A stretch of 64,000 nucleotides of DNA from Spisula solida (Eukaryota; Mollusca; Bivalvia; Venerida; Mactridae), in the NCBI GenBank assembly GCA_947247005.1, contig OX365952.1:5974501-6038500 (forward strand), read 5' to 3'. The position numbers and the translations under genes were made by a program. Under the pieces are notes generated by a model. It did no database searches. It was not told the DNA's origin and was given only the letters and a program-made list of their open reading frames with translations. Positions 1 to 13,000 of this stretch are shown here, piece after piece; positions within the stretch are counted from its first letter, which is position 1, and each line of letters starts with the position of its first letter.

Positions 1-480
1 CACTTGTATTACCGACAGACTCATTTGTAGGTAAGATAGACACACTTGTATTACCGACAGACTCATTTGTAGGTAAGATATACACACTTGTATTACCGAC
101 AGACTCGTTTGTAGGTAAGATAGACACACTTGTATTACCGACAGACTCGTTTGTAGGTAAGATATACACACTTGTATTACCGACATACTCATTTGTAGGT
201 AAGATAGACACACTTGTATTACCGACAGACTCATTTGTAGGTAAGATAGACACACTTGTATTACCGACATACTCATTGGTATGATCACCAGACTCAGTGG
301 TAGGTAAGATAGACACACTTGTATTACCGACAGACTCATTTGTAGGTAAGATAGACACACTTGTATTACCGACAGACTCATTGGTATGATCACCAGACTC
401 AGTGGTAGGTAAGATAGACCAACTTGTATTACCGACAGACTCATTGGTATGTTCGACAGATTCGGTGGTACTTTCGATAG
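1..480 (-). repeat. In-frame coding minisatellite (42/63-bp units) in the transposase tail
   Basis: The motif CACTTGTA recurs at 1, 43, 85, 127, 169, 211, 253, 316 and 358, with a variant at 421. Steps are 42 bp except for two of 63 bp, so every step is a multiple of three. On the minus strand it reads as a 14-residue unit (SILPTNESVGNTSV) with 21-residue variants that add TTESGDH. The frame stays open and continuous with the transposase exon upstream. The array runs off the left edge. Confidence 0.9.
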
Positions 481-2455
481 AATTATTAACAAAATTCTCT
501 AACGGTGTCGCCATATAGAGATCAGAAGGTAAATATGCGATCTGAGGAATAGCACCAGGGTTGAACGGACATATTCCGGTCGCCTCAAACCCGGCCTTAA
601 CATTTTCTCTGGTGAGGGCATCGGACCACGCTTTGTTTAAAAGCCGAAAAAACTGTCCGTGTCCAACGGCTACTCCGGTATTGGATGTGAAATCTTGTAC
701 GTGTCTTCCCCAGCTCGTCTTAAAAGACTTAAATACAGACCTGTAAATACATAGAACTATGATGTTATATAAACAATCCCCTGTCTAATTTAAAAACGCT
801 GAAATTGTGTTTGATAGAATCGTGTAAATTAACATAACATAACATTGCGGCTTTGCACAGAACACGTAGGCACATTTTTGTATTGAAACAGTGTTCAAAT
901 GACCACGAAGATTTGAGGCAAAATGGGGCCATAATCCAAATAAAGGATTGGTCAATTAATTGCTGCAGCCTTCATTTAAAGGTACGTAAAACTTTATCTC
1001 TTGCAAACAAGCACCATGTGAAGTTAATCCTCTATAATGGGTCATTTGTGTAAATATTACCTGTCGCTATTAACTTGTCACCCATCAGAGTTGTTATTTT
1101 AACTCATCAAAACATTCTTACTGTACAAAAACGAAAACACACGGAGATTAATTAGCGACAGGTCAATAGTGTTGACTAATACTGCGTGTACCGTATGAAG
1201 ACAAACTATACATGTATTCATAACAGAAGAAGTTAAAAACATTTTTTGCGGATATAATGCAACAAAACCCAGCGTCTAACCTATCAAATGGTTGGGTGAA
1301 ATGACTCGTTTTGCTGGGCAATTCGACGATGATCACTTGGGCCTTCCTTGCAGCTCCTATGATTTCAATATGGTGGTGCGAATCATGGCCGTCGACGATC
1401 AGGACTTGCGGCCGGTGTTGTCCAATACTTGGGAGAAATGTTTCAGTGAACCAAAGTTCACTGATTCCCTGTTTGGTCCATCCACTGTCGGATACACTAC
1501 ACTGTGTACCTATTAAAGGAATACCGATAATAATGAATTACTAGTATTACTATGGGGGTTAAGTCACTGGGGAAATGACAAATAGTACTTAGCATGTTTG
1601 ACCATGGTATAACATCTGATTTATGTAGGTATACTACGTACGATGTATAACCATTTGGGAGGAGGACAATTACCTAACAATATATAGTTCAATTTCCACT
1701 GATTGCTTACTAAGAGTAGTTTATAGTTCCCGCACTTACCAAAAATTAGCGCTGTGTCGTCGAGTTTTAAGTAAAAAAGTAACTTACTATATTTGTTTAT
1801 TGGTCGTTCTGTGTTGGAATAAATTTCATATGATATCTTTGTATATTACCATGGTTTAAAGCTATAACTTATGACGGGCTTACCGGTGGGTGCATTTCCT
1901 GTGTCGTAGCTTAACAAGGCTCGCTTCGTCTTCCCTGGGACAATTACGTGTGGGGGGATTACTGCTCCGGCTGCATTTCCACATGCTATTATGGTGATCA
2001 GCTCCCTGGAGTTAGATGCCTTAGCATGCACTACTTTAGTCCCCTTTCGGGCAATAATTTTAGGGGGTTTGGGTGCCATGGACAAGCCTGTCTCGTCCAT
2101 ATTCCAAATAAAGTTACATTGGTCCATTAACCCATTCTCCGTTAGGACAGACTTTAGCTCCCCAAAATATTGGCTGAAATGATATCTTGTCATTGACATA
2201 TGGCGACCCGTTGCTGTAGGCTCTGCAGTTCTGAGTGAGAAATTGGGATGGCGAATTTTAAAGCCTCGCCTTTTCTTTTTCCATTGGTAGCAAAGGCTCT
2301 TTACCTTTTTTTGCCCCTTGGGCGACTTTTCCCGACTTGTGGTCATGTAATGTGCTCAACGGAATGGAATACTTTTTGGCGGCAGCCCGAAGGCTTAATC
2401 TCCCGTGCCGCACTTCCTCCACAGCAGAGCTCAAGGACTCGTCAGAGTAAGGCAT
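1..2455 (-). pseudogene. pogo/Tigger/Jerky-like DDE transposase, intron-containing, damaged, 3' end off the window
   Basis: Read on the minus strand. Exon 2455–1850 begins with a Psq-type helix-turn-helix (MPYSDESLSSAVEEVRHG) and ends in the first catalytic block (FIWNMDETGLS). Exon 1496–1281 carries the second block (VLIVDGHDSHHH) and ends in LPSKTSHFTQPFDR, whose Asp is the third metal ligand. Exon 740 to beyond base 1 continues SVFKSFKTSWGRHVQDF and FEATGICPFNPGAIP. Donors GTAATA (1849) and GTTAGA (1280), acceptors at 1497 and 741, and codon phases all agree. All three acidic residues are present. Near 2260 the frame changes between …MEKEKARL and …KKRRGFKIRHPNFSLR, and roughly half of the usual CENP-B-type DNA-binding region is missing, so this copy is probably defective. 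The start at 2455 is chosen because MPYSDE is the usual family start. These enzymes cut and paste pogo-group elements. The family call is firm; the element's own ends were not found. Confidence 0.85.
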
Positions 2456-2479
2456 CTGCAATGTTATAGGGGTTATCAT

Positions 2480-3419
2480 TTGTTTATCTATAGGGGATTA
2501 TCATTGTTTGCCTAAATAATCTAACAGGTCAAAAACAGAGTCTATTTGGAGTCTATACTTTTATGTACATGTATATATATTGTTAGACTAGACCTAGATA
2601 TGATCTCATCATTCTATATGTTTGAATATTTCAGTCAGTAGCCTATGAGTAACGTTCCTGTCTCTTTGAAGCGCTTCAATATCAGTAAAATGATTAAAAT
2701 CATATTAGCCCATGAAGCGAACATCTGTTCGCTTTAAGGGCAAATAGTGTTCGTTTCTTGGGCAAAACGTCTAGTTGACATTGAACGGGGTTTTATAAAA
2801 GTTTCTTCCATTTAAACTTGAAAGAAACGAATTGTAATTACAGAAATCTGACAAATTCAATAAAAAAACGGCTTACGATTGTCAAATATGCAACCGTAGC
2901 AAAATTGGATGATGTGTAAAGCTCGCGGATTTCAAAAATTTGAATTTTCCCGCTCTTCAAAACAGCTTCTAGGTCACCAGGTTAAGCGTCTAGGTGAAAA
3001 AGACCGTAGGTCGATGATAAAACCCGCATATGTATTCAAGCGCCTGGAACACGGAAAAAGTACGCCAAAACAACGGTTTACGGTACATTTTAACACGCAG
3101 GTGTAAAAACTCGTGGCGAATTCGTTCGGTAATAGGGCAAATTCGGTTCAAGGGCGAATTACCCTATTGGTCTTAAAAAATGCTTAAGTCAGAGGCCTAC
3201 ACCTATGACCGTTTCATAAAGAATCTTAAGTGCGATATCGGTCCTAAATAGTGCTTAACTTTAAGACCGATCGGAGGCAGTCTTATGTGCGATATCGATC
3301 TTAACTCCAACAAAATGGCCGCCATTTTTTCGCCCGATTCAAATGCATTTTAAGCATTTTCTGTCAAATAAAAATGTTTCGAAATGTTTTGGGACGAACC
3401 AACACTGACAGGTTAAGAA
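2480..3419. other. Stretch with no gene; short repeats only
   Basis: No coding exon was recognised. Around 3120–3175 a small hairpin pairs AATAGGG with CCCTATT. From 3175 to 3330 are repeated CTTAAG/CGATATCGGTC motifs related to 28900–29055 on the opposite strand. The 3' part flanks the large transposon that starts at 3429. Confidence 0.5.
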
Positions 3420-3428
3420 GTATAACGA
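3420..3428 (+). repeat. Left target-site duplication candidate GTATAACGA
   Basis: Nine bases directly outside the left TIR, identical and in the same orientation as 23974–23982 outside the right TIR. This is as expected for a staggered-cut insertion. Confidence 0.75.
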
Positions 3429-3840
3429 TAGTCTGGTTCCCTGTCGTTCTATAGTTGTTTAGTACGTCAGGCTGACGTCATCAATGGACGCGCTCTGTGT
3501 TCGATTTACTACCGTAAACAATCATTGGAGTAAGTATCAATTTCTATAGTATTGTGAGCAAGCGAATGAAACTTGGTAAATCGGCGGAAAATAACACTCT
3601 TATTACGATGGTGAATTTGATTTTTTGTGATCACTATGTTATTGTTCAGAAAATGAAACACTGAAAGTGAACGTATTTCGGACGTTGACGAGTTTCATTC
3701 ATATTTCGGATACGTTGTTCGTTACAACAGACGTGCCACAAATGAATTGGGTGTGTTTTGATGGTATTAAACGTTAATTCTGATATATGTTTAAACATAT
3801 TTTACCTGATTTATATTAAAACATGTCTCAAATAAATATT
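3429..3840 (+). repeat. Left terminal inverted repeat of the 20.5-kb transposon
   Basis: About 412 bp. From GGCTGACGTCATCAATGG (about 3470) to AATAAATATT (3840) it is nearly identical to the reverse complement of 23563–23940. The outer ~40 bp are only partly alike. No exon is supported inside it. Confidence 0.92.
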
Positions 3841-4053
3841 TATAGATTATATGTTGAAAAATGTTGCTGTCTGTCAGACTAATCAATGTGTACATTGGTC
3901 TGAGTGGAGCCTTAGAGGATCAACATCCATGGCTCAAATGCTACGTTACAGGTAATACACCAGACTCCTGAGAATTAACTTGTTACAAATTGCCAGTAGG
4001 CAAAATTGTTTCACTTTGATTAGAACATGTTAAACCTTGTTCTTTTCAGAATT

Positions 4054-7000
4054 ATGGATCATATCTATAACAAAAAAGTCAAGGAAAGAGTCCCATCCAT
4101 GTTTGGAATTTCTGAGCATGGATATTGTACACCATTGGCTGAAACTCCCTACAGGACTCCAACCAAAAGTAGGCCTTCAAAAAGGGACAGAAGCTCACCT
4201 ACGGGAAAAACTCCAAAACAGCCAGAAAAGATATTGATAATGCAAGTAAGTGTTGTAATAATACAATCAAATTTTGTTGAATGTAGAACTATATTGTTTT
4301 ACCTTATGTTGATTTTTTTATCAATCACTCTACCACATTGACACCTTAAACCTGGTATTCATCAATATGATTATGAGTCATAAAAAGAGACTACATATAT
4401 GCTTTATCCCTATGAGTAAGAAAATATAAAGAGTAAACATCATTTACTGACATTAATTTTTTTACCAAAAAGAAACAGAATAAAAAAATCGTTCTGCAAA
4501 TTGATGATTTAAAAAGACAGTTACATTAACTTTAGTCTGAACACAGAAGTAAAATATATTCTTTTAGATCTTTAAAATAAGCTTATTTAACTCAGATATA
4601 CACCCTGTTCGTATAATGTGTAACACAATTATATAACATGACTTTGGTTGTCTGTCGGTTAGTATAACGAGTATGTGTATGTTCATATGACATCACTGCA
4701 TCTCCCAAATGACATCATTGACAATATTGTATGGCATAGTTGATATAGGAGTATTTTTTCCAACAGAAAGGTGTGTTTTTTAATGTTATTAGAGTCATAT
4801 GATATAAAGAATGTTTGTAATACATGTTATCAATTGATATATACTTATATTAAACTTGTCAAAACTTCTAAAACTAATTCAAGTTTATATCAATTTATAT
4901 CAATTGACAACTGTGATAGATCCTCTATATCTTATTATCTGTGTTGAAAACTGCAGTTTGTATCTGATAACGTCACAGTGATTTAACACATGTGTCTGTT
5001 TTCTGGACCTAAACCACTATGAAAGCAGGTAAGGTCATTTACACAAACATCTACTTTAGTCAATTGTGATAGCTCAATGGTATGAACAGATCTGTGTCAT
5101 GGAACTTTGAATTTTTGTATAAATCATTTCCGGATGTCTTGTTAAAATCGTTTTAAGAATGAAATACAATGTACTTAGGGTTGTTTATACCCTTTTTTGA
5201 CAGATTTCTACTTGCGTTCTTAGCCAAATGATATGTCAAATATTTAGTGGTAGGTCCACACTGATAAATGTGACACAATTTTTTGTGCCATTATAATTTG
5301 TTGCCTGAAACCATTGGTAGATTTCTGAAGGTGAAAACAAATTGTTTGTTTTTCTCTTCTGAATTATACATCTTAATCTATTTAACCTAGAAAAACATTA
5401 GGTAACTCACCAACGTCGGGTCCCAAGTCCCGAGTGAAAAAGCATGAGGGCCTAATGTTTTCTCCTTAATGATCAATTAAATGACTGATTACACGATGAA
5501 AGTACTTGTTTAACAAGGAAATCCTTCTTTTATCATGTAATATTTCATTTAAATTGTATTATTTGCGTTGCAATTTGGAGCCCATTAAAATCAGACATAA
5601 ATATCTTCACTATATTCACATAAACAAGAACAAAATTTATGTCATTACAAATCCAAATGGTCTAATGAATGACAGTTGGCATTTACAATGCTAGTTAGCC
5701 TGGGTTCAAGTCCCAGTTTGGATAATGGCTGTATCATTGTTCAGTAACTAAGCTAAGTTCAAAATAGATTTTTGGTCTTTAAGGGAAATGCTGGATGACA
5801 TCATTGCGTAAATTAGCTAGACTAATAGAAATCTTAGAATATGAGAGCTATTACAGTCACTTGGTGTTGTATATGGTTAAAGTATAAATCGTTAACATTG
5901 CTTCTATTTTAATAACCATAATTTATATTATCAATGATATTGTTATATAACCAAGTTATACAACTTAAAGCCTGCTATGAACTTAGATTTATTAAGCAAA
6001 TGTCTGCAATAAGTCGCGCAAGCTATGTTATGTCCGGCTCTTGTTGTGTATGTTATATAAATTTAAAAAAAACTTGCTGTTTGAGTTGAAATGATTATTG
6101 TTTAGTAGTGATTCAATAATTTGCATGCACGTTTTGAATGATTTCTCTCTTTGATTTATTACTTCTCAGGAGTTGCTGTCTAGAACTGCTGTGTTTAGTT
6201 GATTAACAGGAACTTACATTTATAAATTTTAAAAAAATTCTCTAGGCCTACTGTACAGCCTGTAGTAAAAATATTTTAATACAGGTTTTGCAGTAGGCGT
6301 AGTTAAAAAAGTTTTTCAATTTTTTTTAAAAAAAAATTTAAATTGTAAATGCAAGTTTGTGGGGTTGATTCAAATACTTTTCTGTTTTCCTGCAATTTAA
6401 TCATAAACCTTCGAATGTAAATCTTTTTTTTAATTCTAGGATCGGAAAATGAACACACCTTGGACAGCTTCTGAGAAAGACTATGTCAGCAAATATGTTG
6501 AAGATATTGCCCAAGGTGACGATACCCTGATGGTATATTGGAGAAAGTGTGCAGAGGCAGTGAATGCACAATTCCAATCACACAGTCGTAATGGTATTAC
6601 AATTTATTCTAATTCAAGATAATAATTTATAATTATTCATTTAATATTTGTTACATAATCATTGCCATGTTTTTATGCCCCCCTATCGATAGATGGGGAG
6701 GCATATACTGATTCACCTGTTCGTCCGTCCGTTCGTCCGTCCGTCCGTCCTGGTTAACCCAAATTGACAGAAACATGACCTGGTTACAGTTGTATTTGAA
6801 CATTATCCACACACCTATATCACCTAACCTCATTTTGACCATCACATTGACCTTATTTTGGACTTAGACTTATTAAGCGTCTAATTCTTGGTTAACCCAA
6901 ATTGACAGTTTCGTTTTACATCATGTCCATCATGGCGTTGCCTTAAAACTTGGCATACTTGTTTACTTTCATAAGCCCCTTACATTATCAAAGCCATGTA

Positions 7001-10000
7001 ACACTATCCAACATTATTACAGAATTATGGCCCCTGCTTGACTTAGCTTTTTATGGGCAAGGCTTCCATGGGGGCATAAGCGTTTATTGAACACAGACTT
7101 GTTTTTATAGGGAATCGTCTTAAAACTTGGTTGCAATGAATGATCATCTCATTAATATTTAGGCATAGTTCAATATTGGGTACTCAGAAATAAAAAAAAG
7201 GGCCATTAAACAGTTGAGAAAAGTGAAGCATTCAATGGTTTATTCTTGCTCCAGGAAATTTAAAGCAGTGGGACAGTGGGTCAAAACCAGGACCTCTGAA
7301 TCCAGAAGTGCGCATCCTACCTGTAGGCTGCCATTCGCCTATCGTACCAGGTGCACCCAAGGCTTACAGACTCAATGCCAATTACAAATTGACTTGATCA
7401 AACTTGTTTTTTAGGTATAGCGTGTAAAAGTCTGGCCCAGAGACTTTTTATAAGTCCTTCTAGAAAAAAAACAGAAGTTAATGATGGAGTTCGACTCAAA
7501 ACAGACGCAGGAACACAAACTGACTTGATACTGCCAATATCAACTAGTGGGTGAGTTTACTTATTTTTGGTACCATGTAGTACTAAAATTCTGCAAAAAC
7601 AGAAATGTCCAAGGGAGGTAATCCAATTATCTTTAAGAACAAACTGGTCAGAGTTGTCTGCCTTCACAACTTAAAGTACACCACATTATGTAATGTTCAA
7701 TGTGTCTGCAATATTCAATGCAATATAAAACCACATTATAACATCGTTATTACTTGAATTTTTCAAATCAGTAGTAAAACTTGCATCATTACAGGGGCAA
7801 TGTACCTACCACTATGTATAAGTGAGTCAACTTTCGGTTATTGCAATAAGGAGTACATGTTGAATTGTATAGTATTGCAATAAGTTGTGCAGTGATCGGA
7901 AATGACCGATGTTTTAATCACAAAAAGTCATACAGGTTGAACTGTAAAGTATCCCACTAATTCATACAGTGATTTTGTTTATATGCGGTGCCTACATTAA
8001 CATTTATCTATTTTACATTGTACTTTCATCCATCATGTCGTATGAACATAAATCTTATCTTAACTTTGTAAGTATTATAAGACTATGTTTGTATGTTAAT
8101 GTTTTGTTACAGAGGTACTCATAGAGAAGGTGAATGGCTGCATATGGAGCCCATTAAAGACATTCAGGTACTGCTAATTCTAAAATACTAGATATGCCTA
8201 GTAGACTTTCGAATAAGTACCAGTCAGTATTTTTTCTCATGACTATTGACAGCATGTTGGTTCTGAAGACCAATGCTCTCTACCTGCTAAATGTGAGATA
8301 TTTGATTTCCCTTTTCATCACTGTATGAAGAGTATGCAACCGGTATGAACTGGAAATAGGGCATTATGAGATCAAGTGTGGAATTTCGTATAATGCTATA
8401 ATGCTGTAATTGTTGATTCTGCTGACGTTATCATCATGAAGAATTAAAACTTTCAGCTCGAAGAATAAGTAGAGTTGTTGTAATACAAGCATCAGATTTT
8501 GTAGCTTATATGCTATTGAATGTACATCAACGCTATGTACAACTGATCCTAAAAGGTACCTTTAGACATAAAGTGTGGCTGATGAGGTCAATGTCACTTT
8601 TACAGCAAAATGAAATGCATTGTGTATATAATATTACATAATATTCCTTTCTCCTCTCATTAAATTGTTTTGGCAAGTTTCTATTTCTGATACACCATTT
8701 GAGATATATCTGTCAGTGACACTTGGTATTTTACACTATACTACACTATTGTTATAAAACTAAAAATGAAGTCACTTCTCATAAAGGATGTCATTTTATC
8801 CCATAGATGATGTAATTTGGCAACGTTTATACTACAGAGTCTAGGTTAATTATTTTTGTTGAGCCCGTTGTGGTGAGCGAGACATAGTCTGCATACGTGT
8901 GTATTTACAATTTTGTTTGAACCATAACTTTGCCATACATTAACCTATCTTGCTTATATTTGACATGAATGTTAACCTCACTGAGAAGGATTGTCATGTT
9001 CAGACTCCATGTTCCTATCTTAATGGTCAATGTCACAGTTGTATGTCAAAGGTCAAGTTGGTGAGGTTTATCACTTTAATACTATGAATTTCATAGACAT
9101 GTTTTTTTCAGTCAGATGCCAGTATTGGGGCCCAAAGTTTACATGCCACTGCACGAAGACGGTTTCGGAAGTATCCTGAATTGACCAATACAGAAAAAGC
9201 ACTATATGTGGATTTACTAAGTTAGTCAAACTTTAAAATTTAAATTTAATGAGCTTATGCTGTAAATAATGCCTTGGGTCCTTTTTAGTACCAAACTTCA
9301 AAAATAAAACAGAGGGAGATGTATCATATTTATTTGACCATTTACTGCATATCCATCTGTGCTGTATAGGCATATTATTTGGATATGTTGTCCTTTATAA
9401 TTGAACTTACTTAATTCTTGTCCTAGCTAAATTCATGCAGTATTTGATAATTATATCAACTTCAACTTTTACGGTTGAATTATGAATAGGTCTTATTAAG
9501 GTAAAGCTAGGTGCTGTCCCTCATAACTCATCTCCTCACAAAGCCCAGTTTGGGTAGCATCTTCTGCTACCACACGATTCTTGTTTTTTAAATGATTCCA
9601 ACATCCAATAATAAGGCTACTCATTTTCAGGCACCTGTTCTACACCTCAACTGGCAAGAGCTCTTCTATCATCCACTTTGGGGAACGTTATGACAACCAT
9701 GTTAGTTAATGATATAGAGCTAGATGCCTGTGACGCTTCATCAAGAGGCAGCATACTATGCCAGAAACAGTATGGGGATCTGAAAGAACTTAAGTGGTGT
9801 AACATTATTGATGAACTTGTTTCGAAACAGTCCATTCTCGCTGAAGTGTTGTTGGCTATAACCCTTCCAAGTCGGAAAGTAGGTAACACTGAATCTACTG
9901 AAGCCCTGTGTCCGGTCATCGGCAATGTATATGGAATACTGATGAAGCAAAGATTCCAAGAATTAAGTGCTGTACAGAAACTTGTTAGTGCATCTTTAGC

Positions 10001-13000
10001 TAATGAACAAGTCCACCAAAAGGTACATTTTCATGCAATATTTCATGCATTCCCTTGATTGTTTGTTTAATGTTACCAGTTTCTCTTTGTGTCACATTAT
10101 TAAATAATAGTTACCAGCAGATATGATGATACATGTATATTGAGGTAACAATGAAACCCAAAGATACACAGTATTTTGCAGATGCATTTGAGTAATGGCC
10201 GAGGTTAATCCGTTTGATTTTTGTCTGGGCTATGCTGTAGTCAGAATTTATCATTTTTAGCTCCCCTGTCACAAAGTGACAGAGTGAGCTTTTGTGATCA
10301 CACTTCGTCCGTCGTCCGTCCGTCTGTCTGTCCGTCCGTCAACAATTGGGTTGTGTCCACTCTAGAGGTCACAATTTTGGCCTAATCTTTATGAAACTTG
10401 GTCACAATGATCATCTCAACAAAATCTAGGTCAAGTTCGATATTGGGTCATCTGAGGTCAAAATATTTTGTTTAAATTATAGGTCAAATCATAGAAAAAC
10501 CTTGTGTAGTCACCAGAGGTTACAATTTCAACTTAATCTTTATGAAACTTTGTCACAATGATCATGTCAACAAAATCTAGGCCAAATTCGATTTTGGGTC
10601 ATCTGGGGTCAAAAACAAGGTCACATGGTCAAATCAGTCAGTCCGTCCGTCCGTCAAACAATCTGGATCCTGACATTACTCAAACAGTTTCCAAGCTAGG
10701 TTTATGAAACTTGGTATGTGGATAGGGGGCAATAAGGGGATTATTTTGATTCTGACAAAAAATGTGGTTGCTATGGCAAGAGAGAGTGAAAATATGCCAA
10801 AATCTGGATCGAGCCATAACTTAAGAAGTTTCCAAGCTAGGTTTATGAAACTTGATATGTGCATAGGGGGCAATAAGGGGATTATGCACGTCTAAAAATA
10901 TTTTGATTCTGACAAAAATTACTTGTTTAACCTGTAATATCTTCAAAGTGCATTGTCATATTCCTATGATACTTTGTTTACTTGTTTACCATCATGACCC
11001 CAAAGACTTACACATGAGTAGGTAACTCTGTCAAGCATTTTGTTCAAATTATCTCTCTTATTTTACTTAGAAGCCCCAACCTATACACAGTGGAGGGTAA
11101 TGTTGCTGCCTAATTCAAAACTGTGTCATATGTGGTAAAAAACTGGGTCACTAGGTAGAATCTTAGTAAAATCTTGTGATCCATTAGAGGACACAATTAT
11201 GACCCAATCTTCATGAAACATGGTCAGAATCTTTGTCTTTATGCATTCTAGAACAAGTTTGAAACTGGGTCATATGGTGTCAAAAACTAGGTCACTAGGT
11301 CAAATATTGCAAAATTCTAGAATAAAACAGCAATAGTGGCTGAATTTTCCCGATTCTTATTCATAGAATATAAATGATTATATGTACATGTGACCATAAG
11401 GGCTTTAATGTTCTTCTATGACCGGTGATTGACCCATGGCCAAAAGGGCCCTCTTGTTTTAAATATAGTTTTACTGATAATTCTATCATGGCATGGCACT
11501 GTGAATAGTGGAGTGTGCTGTTCTTGGACTGCTCTTGTTATACTCTCATTGAAAACGAGACATATAAATCAATCTGGCTTGAGACAATATTTCCCTGTTT
11601 TTATACCCCCTGATACATAGTAATTGGGGGCTATATTGGGGTCATGCTTGAGGTTGGTTGGTATTTGCTAATTTTTTCCGCGCTATTTTTCTCTAAACAT
11701 TGGTCCGATTTCACCCAAATTTTGCATGTTTGATCAGTAGCAAGTCAAGTTGTGCTTATCGTCCACACACGCCGGTCGGATTAATTTTAAGGGAGTTACG
11801 GCCCTTTATTGTTTTGCACTTGTTAAATGTTGTCTGCACTATGTCTCTGTTACCAATGGTTGGATTTTAACAAAACTTTTCATGAATGATAAGTACAAAG
11901 TCTAGTTGTGCTTATCCTCGACACACATTTGTAGGATTAATTTTAAGTTTGTTTTTTTCACTAAAATTTCTGCTTATTTCTGTCTGAGCTTTTCCATTGT
12001 TACTATTGGTTGGATTTCAATGAACGATTGCATGAATGATCAGTACTAAGTCTAGTAGTTTTTCAGGACATCTTTAAGTGATTGTGTCAAGCGGTATCTG
12101 GGGGTATTAATAACATTCAATGATAGTTCTAGTTCTTCTTTATTTCAGTCATGCTGTTATTGTTCAATGTTATTACATACAGGATGATCCATTAATTCTG
12201 CACATTAGTAAATGCTTATAACCTAAACATCTTTAAATCTATTATTTGAAAGAAAACAGGTAATTGCAGAGTATTATGTGTAAATGTTGTCCTGATCTTA
12301 TGATTTCTGAGTTAAGGCCATCTTGGAAATACTGAAATTATATGATATCACAATGACGTCATAACATCATTTCTACAGCAAAATGTGAAATACTTTTTAA
12401 TTTCAATTTTTTTTTGGATTATTTACCTTTCAGACTATTCCAAATTTATATAAGTAAGTAAAGAAACAGTGAAGTTATAGGCATGTACTAATCAATTAAT
12501 GGATCACCCTGTACATGTATTTCTTGTTAAAGTTTTAGATGTTGTTTTACAGTTTGTGCTAATCGCCTGTTCTTCAAATTGAGAGGTAAAGTATTTTTCA
12601 AACTTTATTAAGTTTGCAATTGTTACAGTCCAATGTACAATTACAATAAATATCATTCACTGCATATTCATGTATTATCTACTTAGATGTAATTGGTTGG
12701 AAAAGAAACCTAGTTTCATGATCTATAGAACTATGTGGTGTATTTGATAAGTATCAAAACTTCATAGTTGATTGTAACTGTTGCTTAGGTGTGTACACAT
12801 AATGTTAGATAGTGGAGTTCATGTACGCTGTTTGAAGAATGAGTTGCAATAATTGTTCAGTCTGCTTTTAATATAAGATGGCAAGCTTTTAAGCTTAATA
12901 AAACAACCGTTGACGTCAACATCACACAAACTCGATGTCATATTGAAAATATGACACAAAGTACAATTCTGTCTGTAGACTAAAATATACATGCAAGTAT

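Noticed and set aside
1..480. CRISPR-like array
   Set aside because: The repeats are contiguous and in frame with a transposase, without spacers, and the genome is eukaryotic.
1292..1544. Plus-strand open frames over the pogo-like gene
   Set aside because: They are antisense shadows of the minus-strand exon 1496–1281, which carries the family motifs.
3861..3950. Open frame from ATG 3861 as a first coding exon of the transposase
   Set aside because: Splicing it to 4050 puts the next exon in a frame that stops at 4237. At best it is a 5' non-coding exon.
12551..12584. Possible extra exon of the DUF6589 gene (TTTTACAG then TTTGTGCTAATCG…GAG, GTAAAG)
   Set aside because: In the phase left by the previous exon it hits a stop, and joining 10022 directly to 13333 gives a smooth family-like reading.
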